Of a DNA stretch of 64,000 nt, positions 32,842 through 40,250 are shown in pieces. The position numbers were made by a program, and so were the translations under genes. The stretch comes from Arenibacter aquaticus. GTDB taxonomy: Bacteria > Bacteroidota > Bacteroidia > Flavobacteriales > Flavobacteriaceae. Location of the stretch: NCBI RefSeq assembly GCF_003957295.1, contig NZ_RQPJ01000001.1, positions 682,001 to 746,000 on the forward strand, given 5' to 3'. The notes under the pieces are model-generated. The model made no database searches, was not told the origin of the DNA, and worked only from the letters and a program-made list of their open reading frames with translations. Each line of letters starts with the position of its first letter. Position 1 is the first letter of the stretch.

Positions 32842-35075
32842 GCAAACAGATAAAGGTTGCGCTTATAGGCAATCCCAATACTGGAAAAACCTCGGTTTTC
32901 AATCAACTTACCGGACTTAAGCAAAAAGTAGGCAACTACCCAGGTATTACCGTAGAAAAAAAGGAGGGTATCTGCAAATTGCCACGAGGGGTAAAAGCCC
33001 ATATCTTGGATTTGCCGGGCACCTATAGCCTAAATACCACCTCCTTGGACGAAAGTGTGGTGGTAGAGCTTTTGCTGAACAAAAATGACAAGGATTATCC
33101 GGATGTGGCCGTAGTGATCAGCGACGTGGAAAACCTAAAAAGGAACCTACTGCTCTTTACCCAGATAAAAGACCTGAGAATACCGGTTATTCTGGTCATC
33201 AATATGGCCGACAGAATGTCCAGGACAGGCATATCATTGGACATTAGCCTTTTGGAGGAAAAACTGGACACCAAGATAGCCTTGGTAAGTACCAGAAAAG
33301 GCACTGGAATTGAACGCATCAAGGAATTGATAACCGATTATAAGAATCTTTCCATATCCCCAAATATTGATAGTACGGTAATTGCTCCTGAGTATTTTGA
33401 CAAACTAAAGGCAACCTTTCCCAATGAGGATCTATATAAACTTTGGTTGGTGATTACCCAGGATGTAAATTTTATGCCCATAAAAAGGAATCCTATCAGC
33501 ATTCCATCCTCTTTTGATACCAAATCCAAATCGGAGTTAAAACGATTACAGCAAAAAGAAACCATTCTACGCTATCAATTTATTAATGGGATCCTAAAAC
33601 AGGCCTATAAGGTAGACCTTAATGTTGCCAAGGGCCTCAGGGCCACCCTGGACAAGGTATTGACCCATAAAATATTTGGATACGCCATCTTTTTTATCAT
33701 CCTGCTCACCATCTTTCAAGCCATCTATGATTGGAGCAGCTACCCAATGGATTTTATTGATGAACTATTTGCATCGGCCAGTGAATGGGTCAAGGACAGT
33801 CTGCCACCAGGGGTATTTACCAATCTTATTGCAGAAGGCATCCTTGCCGGAATTGGGGGTATTGTGATCTTTATTCCTCAAATTGCCTTCCTGTTCCTGT
33901 TTATTGCCCTCTTGGAAGAATCGGGATACATGAGCCGTGTGGTATTTTTAATGGACAAACTAATGCGCCCCTTTGGGTTAAGCGGTAAGAGTGTGGTGCC
34001 CCTAATTTCCGGTACCGCCTGTGCCATCCCGGCCATAATGGCCACCAGGACCATAGAAAACTGGAAAGAGCGGCTCATTACCATATTGGTTACCCCCTTC
34101 ACCACCTGCTCGGCCAGATTGCCGGTGTATTTAATCATTATTGCCCTGGTGATCCCAGAGGGTAGAGTTTTTGGTTTAAGCTACCAAGCTCTTACCCTAA
34201 TGCTTCTATACCTCCTTGGCTTTGGTGCGGCCATATTATCGGCCATGATCCTTAACAAGATCATGAACATCAAAAGCAAGACCTTTTTTGTAATGGAAAT
34301 GCCCAACTATAAACTGCCTTTGATTAAAAATGTGGTCTATACCGTTTGGGAAAAAACAAAAAGCTTTGTCCTGGGAGCAGGGAAAATTATTCTGGCCATC
34401 TCCATAATCCTTTGGTTTTTGGGCTCCAACGGATTTTCCGATGATTTTACCAATGCCGAAACCATTGTTAAAAACCGAATTGAGAACCAAGGGTATACTG
34501 ATTTTCACAAATCCAACATAGAAAACAGCTTGCAATCCTATAGCATCGCCCTAAAGGATAGTATAGACAAGAAAGTGTATACAATAGGACAGGCATCCAT
34601 AATAGATTCCCTTAGAACAAAGGAAACAAGCCTGCAAAAAAAGGCCGAAAACGAGGAAATAGCCAGTTACAAATTGGAAAACTCCTATATGGGCTATATG
34701 GGCAAGGCTATAGAACCCATTGTACGCCCCTTAGGTTACGATTGGAAAATTGGCATCGCCGTACTTACTTCCTTTGCCGCAAGAGAGGTCTTTGTAGGTA
34801 CCTTGGCCACTATTTATAGCGTAGGAAGTGACGAGGAAGAAACCATAAAAAATAGAATGGCTGCCGAGGTGGATCCCAAGACCAGAAAGCCTTTATTTAA
34901 CATGGCCTCGGGAATATCGCTATTGCTGTTCTATGCCTTTGCCATGCAATGTATGAGTACCTTGGCCATTGTAAAACGCGAGACCAATACATGGAAATGG
35001 CCAGCGGCACAACTAGTATTTATGAGTCTTTTTGCGTATATTGTTGCATTGATAGCCTATCAGATCCTTAAATAA
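32838..35075 (+). CDS. feoB: FeoB, ferrous iron transporter with GTPase domain
   Basis: This is a 745-residue protein. The N-terminal G domain (about 5-170) has G1 GNPNTGKTS at 11-19, the switch region GNYPGITVEKKEG, G3 DLPGTYSL and G4 NMAD. A short helical GDI region follows. The polytopic membrane part (about 285-745) contains two Gate motifs with conserved Cys, PLISGTACAIPAIMATR and TPFTTCSARLPVY. It imports Fe2+ across the inner membrane. Translation is coupled to feoA by a 4-bp overlap, and a Cys-rich small partner follows 44 bp later. Confidence 0.97.
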   Translation: MSKQIKVALIGNPNTGKTSVFNQLTGLKQKVGNYPGITVEKKEGICKLPRGVKAHILDLPGTYSLNTTSLDESVVVELLLNKNDKDYPDVAVVISDVENLKRNLLLFTQIKDLRIPVILVINMADRMSRTGISLDISLLEEKLDTKIALVSTRKGTGIERIKELITDYKNLSISPNIDSTVIAPEYFDKLKATFPNEDLYKLWLVITQDVNFMPIKRNPISIPSSFDTKSKSELKRLQQKETILRYQFINGILKQAYKVDLNVAKGLRATLDKVLTHKIFGYAIFFIILLTIFQAIYDWSSYPMDFIDELFASASEWVKDSLPPGVFTNLIAEGILAGIGGIVIFIPQIAFLFLFIALLEESGYMSRVVFLMDKLMRPFGLSGKSVVPLISGTACAIPAIMATRTIENWKERLITILVTPFTTCSARLPVYLIIIALVIPEGRVFGLSYQALTLMLLYLLGFGAAILSAMILNKIMNIKSKTFFVMEMPNYKLPLIKNVVYTVWEKTKSFVLGAGKIILAISIILWFLGSNGFSDDFTNAETIVKNRIENQGYTDFHKSNIENSLQSYSIALKDSIDKKVYTIGQASIIDSLRTKETSLQKKAENEEIASYKLENSYMGYMGKAIEPIVRPLGYDWKIGIAVLTSFAAREVFVGTLATIYSVGSDEEETIKNRMAAEVDPKTRKPLFNMASGISLLLFYAFAMQCMSTLAIVKRETNTWKWPAAQLVFMSLFAYIVALIAYQILK

Positions 35076-35119
35076 CCACCGTACCTAAAAAGTATTTTTA
35101 AAAAAAATAAGGTATAAAC

Positions 35120-35269
35120 ATGGATATTCTACAACACCTATTGGTCTATATAACCGTGGCCCTGGCCGTTGGCTATTTGGTCAACAAATTTTTGATTCCC
35201 AAATCCCTCTTTTCCGGAAAAAAACGTAACAACAAAGCTTGTGGTGATGGCAACTGTGGTTGTCACTAA
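35120..35269 (+). CDS. FeoB-associated Cys-rich membrane protein (49 aa)
   Basis: An ATG 44 bp after feoB opens a 49-codon frame. One transmembrane helix (about 7-27, LLVYITVALAVGYLV) is followed by a basic linker and a Cys-rich tail, ACGDGNCGCH (Cys41, Cys46, Cys48, His49). This layout matches the small FeoB-associated proteins seen next to feoB in Bacteroidota and Firmicutes. They are thought to take part in iron handling or to stabilise the transporter. The exact role is unknown. It is probably the last gene of the feo operon. Confidence 0.88.
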   Translation: MDILQHLLVYITVALAVGYLVNKFLIPKSLFSGKKRNNKACGDGNCGCH

Positions 35270-35576
35270 GAACTGCTGTTCAAATTTGACTGCCCAAGAA
35301 GCCGATTATTGTTTTTACAGCATTTTTGAACCTCAAAATTTACACCAAAAACCAGGGTAGGCCTCTAGCGCTTATTTGGGCGTTCCCTCCTTCGTCGGGC
35401 GGGCCCTTCACTATATCCCTTGCGTTGCGGCGGGGATGCCGCTGCGGTCCCTAACGCAAGACAAAAAATCCAACACATCAATTCTTTAATAGTATAGCGC
35501 TCCCATTAGCAAATACATCTAGGACAGCCTCAATAAACAACTTTAAATACCTACTATAAGGATACTAACAAATAAT
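35270..35576. other. Intergenic region after the feo operon
   Basis: This 307-bp region holds no convincing gene. Its middle is a GC-rich palindromic segment (annotated separately at 35365-35465) that stands out from the AT-rich surroundings. The rest is plain AT-rich sequence between convergent genes. Confidence 0.4.
35365..35465. repeat. GC-rich palindromic element, probably a dispersed intergenic repeat
   Basis: CTTGCGTT (35419-35426) pairs with AACGCAAG (35453-35460) around an inner GGCGG/CCGCT-rich stem. The segment between (GCGGCGGGGATGCCGCTGC) folds well, and CTATATCCCTTGCG precedes it. The block CACTATATCCC plus GC-rich stems recalls dispersed intergenic repeats of Flavobacteriaceae. 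I recall this only as a pattern and could not compare genomes. Confidence 0.5.
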
Positions 35577-35963
35577 CTAAAAATAATTTTGAACAAAGGA
35601 ATAGAGTAACATTCCCCAGCCTGTTACCAATAACAGCCCACCTATTGGGGTAATAGGCCCCAAGAACTTCCATTTTTTTCCACGGGCAGCACTAAGTACC
35701 AATCCGTAGATACTAAAAGAAAATAGGAATACCCCTATAATTAAACAATAGACCATATTGCGCTCCAAAGAAGTTTCCATATTAAGATTAAATCCCAATA
35801 CCAGAAGCAATACCGCATGGTACATCTGATACTTTACCCCCGTTTCAAAACTTTTAAGCTGTTCCCCATCCAAGCTTTTTTTCAGGGCATGGGCCCCGAA
35901 CGCTCCAAAAATCACTGCCAAAAGTCCGTATAATGAACCCGCTAAATGTGCTATAAGTACCAT
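35577..35963 (-). CDS. DUF423 family small membrane protein
   Basis: This 128-residue protein has four hydrophobic helices (about 5-25, 45-60, 70-88, 98-120). The family signature is AVIFGAFGAHALKK near the N-terminus and KYQMYHAVLLLVLG in the second helix, as in YgdD-type proteins. The function of DUF423 is not established. It is the last gene of a minus-strand group with the DUF2141 gene. Confidence 0.93.
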   Translation of the reverse strand: MVLIAHLAGSLYGLLAVIFGAFGAHALKKSLDGEQLKSFETGVKYQMYHAVLLLVLGFNLNMETSLERNMVYCLIIGVFLFSFSIYGLVLSAARGKKWKFLGPITPIGGLLLVTGWGMLLYSFVQNYF

Positions 35964-35998
35964 AAAAATTCTTTTAATTAAAACGTATGCCGCAATCC

Positions 35999-36412
35999 CT
36001 AATTGAACTCCATCTTTAAATCCATGTCCCTATCCATATTAAAGGCACATTCCTTATAACTAGGAGGCCCAAAAGTCTTAATCTTGGCATTTGAAAACGC
36101 AATGGACTCCTTTGGGATACCCAACCAGTTGGTGTCCAACTTATCATTGGCATTCTCATCGTGAAATATGGCTACGGCATATTCCCCATTGGGCAGATCC
36201 GTGATGGTAAATTGGGTAGATTCCTTATGGGCGGCAACCCGCTCTGCCTTAAATACATCATCGAACTTTAAAAAGCCCTCGGCCTGGTTATAGATGGCGA
36301 TATTGATAGTACCACTGGAAGATTTCACCCCTTGTATTTCAATAGAAAGACTATTTTGGGACATGCCCCAGAAAGGGATCAGCCACATTAAACACCAAGC
36401 ATACTTAATCAT
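35999..36412 (-). CDS. DUF2141 domain secreted protein
   Basis: This 137-residue protein has an N-terminal signal peptide (about 1-18, ending GMSQ). The DUF2141 beta-sandwich domain follows, recognisable by GTINIAIYNQAEGFL, LPNGEYAVAIFHDENANDKLDTNWLGIPKE (broken by conserved Asp/Asn) and the C-terminal MDLKMEFN. It is exported to the periplasm or cell surface. The family has no proven activity. It lies 26 bp downstream of a hypothetical membrane protein gene. Confidence 0.92.
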   Translation of the reverse strand: MIKYAWCLMWLIPFWGMSQNSLSIEIQGVKSSSGTINIAIYNQAEGFLKFDDVFKAERVAAHKESTQFTITDLPNGEYAVAIFHDENANDKLDTNWLGIPKESIAFSNAKIKTFGPPSYKECAFNMDRDMDLKMEFN

Positions 36413-36438
36413 TAAGCGGAGGGATTAAAGTTTATTAG

Positions 36439-36870
36439 TTATTTTTTAGGTGGATGTATTTTATCCGATAAAAATTGATACATGGATGCCGTCTCGGTAC
36501 TATCGGAAAAGTTCAGGAACAACTTCAAAGAGTCCTGATACACCAATCTTATTTTGGACTGGGAAAGCTTATCTACATAGACATAGACCTTGTTCTGACC
36601 AATACTATCCTCTTTAAAGACCCCTTTCTCCCTTTCCTTTACAGAAAACCCGTTGATGCGCTCCATACCGGGAATTTTTTCCACCATTTCAATACTGTCC
36701 ATATCGGCATAGGGTATATTGCGATAGTAGATCCCGGATAAAATCTGCAGATCGTTCTGTTCTGCCTTTACCCAATTTTTATAATGGGCAGTAAAAGCCA
36801 AGGAAACTAGTATGAGGGTCAATACAATTAGCAAGTTCAACAACCAATGTCTTTTTTTTGTGCCGGTCAT
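36439..36870 (-). CDS. Hypothetical membrane-anchored protein (143 aa)
   Basis: One N-terminal transmembrane helix (about 10-27, LLNLLIVLTLILVSLAF) is followed by about 110 residues of beta-rich, PH-like character. Examples are GIYYRNIPYADMDSIEMVEK, INGFSVKEREKGVF and KVYVYVDKLSQSKIRLVYQD. The pattern of a membrane anchor plus a domain ending in a helix resembles bacterial PH-domain proteins, but I cannot name the family. It is on the same strand as the DUF2141 and DUF423 genes, with small gaps. Confidence 0.78.
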   Translation of the reverse strand: MTGTKKRHWLLNLLIVLTLILVSLAFTAHYKNWVKAEQNDLQILSGIYYRNIPYADMDSIEMVEKIPGMERINGFSVKEREKGVFKEDSIGQNKVYVYVDKLSQSKIRLVYQDSLKLFLNFSDSTETASMYQFLSDKIHPPKK

Positions 36871-36975
36871 AGGGTTATTCTTTTTATTGCTTGTTATCTA
36901 GGACCAATTTACGTTAAAACGGGCAAAAAAGATGTTTGTTTCTTGGATAGCTTTCAAAAACATAGGGCAATGCCA

Positions 36976-37797
36976 TCAACCGAGTCCTACATCCAGGGTC
37001 ATCATAATTATAAAACCACCTATAAAGCCCATGGTGGCAATATCTGTATACTTATCCTGCTGTGTCTCGGGAATTACTTCTTCCACCACTACAAAAATCA
37101 TGGCCCCAGCTGCAAATGAAAGCGCATATGGTAAAATAGGCTGAAAGGTAAGTACGGCCCAAGCTCCCAACACGGCCGCTATAGGCTCTACCAAGGCCGA
37201 AGCCTGACCATAGGCAAAACTCATTCTTCTACTTAGCCCCTGCCTTCTCAACGGCATGGCCACGGCAAAACCTTCAGGAAAATTTTGCAGTCCAATACCC
37301 AAGGCCAAGGCTACCGCACCACCAATACTAGCCCCTTCAAAACCAGCAGCGACACCTCCAAACAGTACCCCAACGGCCAGTCCCTCCGGTATGTTGTGTA
37401 AGGTTATGGCCAGTGTTAACAAGGTTGTCTTATGCCATGGCGTCTTAATTCCCTCCTTTTCATTTTCCTTAAAATTTATATGCAAATGTGGCAATACCTT
37501 GTCCAGCCCAAAAAGGAACAAGGCACCCAATAAAAATCCCACTGCCGCCGGTATAACCTTTACAAACCCCTCTCCCGGGCTCATTTCAATTCCCGGTGCC
37601 AATAGACTCCAAAAACTGGCAGCTACCATTACTCCTCCGGTAAAACCCAACATACCATCCAATACCGCACGGTTCATAGTCTTAAAGAAAAAAACCAGGC
37701 CAGCCCCCAAAGCCGTTAATCCCCAGGTAAACAAGGTGGCATAAAATGCCGCCAAAATAGGGTTGATAGATTCAAAATAATTAATAATTCCTTCCAT
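36976..37797 (-). CDS. ZIP-family metal (zinc/iron/manganese) transporter
   Basis: This is a 273-residue polytopic protein of about eight helices. The metal-coordinating motifs of the ZIP family are clear: HNIPEGLAVGV in helix 4 and QNFPEGFAVAMPL in helix 5, with the GFxGGFIIMM end helix. It imports divalent metals. The start is the ATG at 37797; a TTG four codons earlier is less likely. It lies downstream of, and on the same strand as, a DtxR-type regulator gene (162 bp gap), which probably controls it. Confidence 0.95.
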   Translation of the reverse strand: MEGIINYFESINPILAAFYATLFTWGLTALGAGLVFFFKTMNRAVLDGMLGFTGGVMVAASFWSLLAPGIEMSPGEGFVKVIPAAVGFLLGALFLFGLDKVLPHLHINFKENEKEGIKTPWHKTTLLTLAITLHNIPEGLAVGVLFGGVAAGFEGASIGGAVALALGIGLQNFPEGFAVAMPLRRQGLSRRMSFAYGQASALVEPIAAVLGAWAVLTFQPILPYALSFAAGAMIFVVVEEVIPETQQDKYTDIATMGFIGGFIIMMTLDVGLG

Positions 37798-37958
37798 ATT
37801 CTTATGCAATTAAACTCTTAAAAACTCATGTTTTAAACGGGTACCATTTTAAAAAAAGACCGTTTTCACTTTCCAAAATAACTGGATACTGATAGCAGGA
37901 AACAGCCGCCCATATTTGTTCATTTACCCTATATCACTATCCTTTTAAACCATTATCA

Positions 37959-38612
37959 TTACTCCACATTAATATAAAGGTTGGAGGCAATAACATTTGA
38001 AATTTGCATTTTTCTACCCTCTATCTCAATATTCAAGGACCCATCAAATTCCTCTATTTCCAAAACCTTTATCCTATTCCCCAAGGCAATACCATTTTTG
38101 TCCAGAAACTTCAAGAATGTTGTGGATGAATCCTTTACCCCTACACATAAGCCAGCGGTATTGACCGGGACTTCACTTAACAACTTCCTATCCCTCTCCT
38201 TAAAACTTCCGTTTTTGTCCGGTATGGGATCGCCATGTGGGTCAAATTTTGGATACGCCAATAAGCGGTCCAAGCTGTCTATAAGCTTATCGCTTTTAAT
38301 ATGCTCCAACTGCTCGGCTACTTCGTGGACCTCATCCCAGGAAAAATCCAGTTTTTCTACCAAAAAAACTTCCCATAGACGATGCTTTCTAATGATTCCC
38401 AAGGCCGTTTTAGTCCCTAAAGAAGTTAAGGAAACCCCTTGGTATCGCTTATAATTTACCAGACCCTTCTCTGAAAGTCGCTTTATCATGTCGGTAACCG
38501 AAGAAGGCTTGGTTTCCATGATTTCAGCTATGGCATTCGTGGACACATCACGGGTACCTTTATTCCCTAAATGAAATATGGTTTTGATGTAGTTTTCCTC
38601 CGAACGCGTCAT
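37959..38612 (-). CDS. DtxR/MntR-family metal-dependent transcriptional regulator
   Basis: This is a 217-residue protein. The N-terminal winged helix (about 1-62) begins MTRSEENYIKTIFHLG and contains the recognition part TNAIAEIMETKPSSVTDMIKRL. The dimerisation and metal domain (about 63-140) has HRLWEVFLVEKLDFSWDEVHEVAEQLEH with the usual metal ligands. The C-terminal FeoA-like SH3 domain covers about 150-217. It represses metal-uptake genes in the presence of Mn2+ or Fe2+. The start was moved to 38612 because the -7 element at 38629-38636 precedes it. The likely target is the adjacent ZIP gene. Confidence 0.94.
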   Translation of the reverse strand: MTRSEENYIKTIFHLGNKGTRDVSTNAIAEIMETKPSSVTDMIKRLSEKGLVNYKRYQGVSLTSLGTKTALGIIRKHRLWEVFLVEKLDFSWDEVHEVAEQLEHIKSDKLIDSLDRLLAYPKFDPHGDPIPDKNGSFKERDRKLLSEVPVNTAGLCVGVKDSSTTFLKFLDKNGIALGNRIKVLEIEEFDGSLNIEIEGRKMQISNVIASNLYINVE

Positions 38613-38628
38613 GAAATACATATTTCCG

Positions 38629-38658
38629 CAAAAATACATTTTTATTTATAAAAACAAA
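38629..38658 (-). promoter_or_regulatory. Promoter of the DtxR-type regulator gene
   Basis: On the minus strand TTTG (38658-38655) is followed after 18 bp by TATTTTTG (38636-38629), a complete -33/-7 pair. The ATG follows 16 bp later. Confidence 0.65.
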
Positions 38659-38971
38659 TTTTTAGGCTCGACTAAATTCTAGTTTTAAATCGATTCAAAA
38701 CACCTAGTTACTAAGCTTTTCACTGCCCCTAACCCATCTCCCTTCCTTAACAAATAAACTAATAATGGACGCTATTTTGACTGATGGAATACTATCAACC
38801 ATGCAAGCAGAGCCCATACCAGCACCAACAAAGGAAACTCCCTCCTTACATATAAACTTACACTCAAAAAAGACCATTCGGTATCAGAAGGTATTGTAGT
38901 AACCCAAGTAGGACCAATTGCCAGAACCACAACATCAATATACACTTCATCTTTTCTACAGACAGATTTCG
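38659..38971. other. Intergenic region between dtxR-type gene and lycopene cyclase
   Basis: About 310 bp. A minus-strand frame (38772-38990, TTG start, 72 codons) ends in a hydrophobic helix (FPLLVLVWALLAWLIVF) and could be a small membrane protein. It overlaps the crtY promoter and lacks an ATG. Otherwise only AT-rich sequence was seen. Confidence 0.3.
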
Positions 38972-38979
38972 TACTTTTG
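38972..38979 (+). promoter_or_regulatory. -7 element upstream of crtY
   Basis: TACTTTTG matches TAnnTTTG exactly. It shows that the long frame beginning with TTG at 38977 starts inside the promoter, so the real start must be the ATG at 39001 or 39034. Confidence 0.5.
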
Positions 38980-39033
38980 AATTTAAACAATAAAGGCGTA
39001 ATGCCTTTGTTACCTCAACATGGGATAACGCGC

Positions 39034-40182
39034 ATGCTTACATATGACTATATTATTATTGGTGCCGGGGCCTCTGGTTTAATGCTGGCCGATGCGCTTG
39101 GGAAGGACCCTTATTTTTCCGATAGATCTATTTTATTACTGGATAAATCCCAAAATAGAACTAACGATCGCACCTGGTGTTTTTGGGAAATGGGCAAGGG
39201 TGAATTTGACGACCTCATATACAAAAGCTGGGACCACATCCATGTTTCAGATAAAACCTACTCCAAAAAAACACCTATAGCCCCCTATAAATATAAAATG
39301 CTGAGGGCAACAGAATTCTATCATGACCTTGACAGCAAGATTAAGAAATACGCCAACATCAGTTTTTTAGAAGGGTCTGTCACGGCTTTGGAGGACAAGG
39401 GTACGGCAGTTTTGGTGCAAACAAATACGGACACCTATAAAGGCAAGCAAGTATTCAGCAGCATCTTCAACTACAAAGAGCTGATAAATCAAAAAAAATA
39501 TCCCGTTTTACAACAGCATTTTATAGGGTGGTTTGTAAAAACACCACAGCCGACATTTGATGCGGATCAGGCCACTTTTATGGACTTTTCCATTCCCCAA
39601 AAGGGCAATACCCGCTTTATGTACGTATTGCCCTTTTCAAAAACGGAGGCCTTGGTAGAATACACCTTATTTTCCGAACATCCCCTACCCGTTTCCGAAT
39701 ACGAAGCCGCCATAGCCGATTACCTTTTAACAAAAATGGATTGCCATGATTATGAAATAATCCACAAAGAAAGTGGCAATATCCCTATGAGCTGTTATAA
39801 TTTCAACACTAAAAACAGCAAAAACATACTGCACATAGGTATTGCGGGGGGCTGGGCAAAACCAAGTTCGGGCTATACCTTTAAGCGGACGCGGCAAAAA
39901 ATCCGCCAACTGATCCCTTTTTTAAAATCTGGCCTTCCCCTTAATAATTTTGCCAAAAAGAATCGTTTTTGGTTTTATGACCTACTATTATTGGATATTC
40001 TTCAACGGGACAATAGTAAGGGCCACCTAATATTTGGTACCTTGTTTAAAAATCGCGACCCACAAAGCATTTTTAAATTTCTGGATGAAAAGAGCTCCCT
40101 AATAGAAGACATAAAGGTTATTGCGGCCTGCCCCAAGAAAGAATTTATCTTGGCCTTACTACGCCGGGTATTTTCTTTTTAA
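39034..40182 (+). CDS. crtY: Lycopene beta-cyclase, CrtY type
   Basis: This is a 382-residue flavoprotein. The start at 39034 gives MLTYDYIIIGAGASGLM, placing the FAD/NAD-binding GAGASG loop at 10-15, as expected. An ATG at 39001 would add 11 residues. The cyclase signature RTWCFWE is at 46-52, with FMDFSIPQ, FMYVLPFS and the C-terminal GHLIFGTLFKNRDPQSIFKF block further on. It cyclises the ends of lycopene to beta-ionone rings in carotenoid synthesis (beta-carotene/zeaxanthin pigments). It stands apart from other crt genes here, though a prenyl synthase lies 3.5 kb downstream. Confidence 0.9.
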   Translation: MLTYDYIIIGAGASGLMLADALGKDPYFSDRSILLLDKSQNRTNDRTWCFWEMGKGEFDDLIYKSWDHIHVSDKTYSKKTPIAPYKYKMLRATEFYHDLDSKIKKYANISFLEGSVTALEDKGTAVLVQTNTDTYKGKQVFSSIFNYKELINQKKYPVLQQHFIGWFVKTPQPTFDADQATFMDFSIPQKGNTRFMYVLPFSKTEALVEYTLFSEHPLPVSEYEAAIADYLLTKMDCHDYEIIHKESGNIPMSCYNFNTKNSKNILHIGIAGGWAKPSSGYTFKRTRQKIRQLIPFLKSGLPLNNFAKKNRFWFYDLLLLDILQRDNSKGHLIFGTLFKNRDPQSIFKFLDEKSSLIEDIKVIAACPKKEFILALLRRVFSF

Positions 40183-40250
40183 CAAGCAATGTTTTCTAAT
40201 ATAGAAATATACACGTATATTATGTAGTTATTTAAAACCAAACAACCCCT

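Noticed and set aside
37256-37744. 162-codon plus-strand frame opposite the ZIP gene
   Set aside because: It is antisense to a strongly supported transporter, with a Pro/Ala/Lys-rich shadow translation.
38772-38990. 72-codon minus-strand frame with a hydrophobic C-terminus
   Set aside because: It has only a TTG start, overlaps the crtY promoter and shows no recognisable family. It is kept only as a remark in the intergenic entry.
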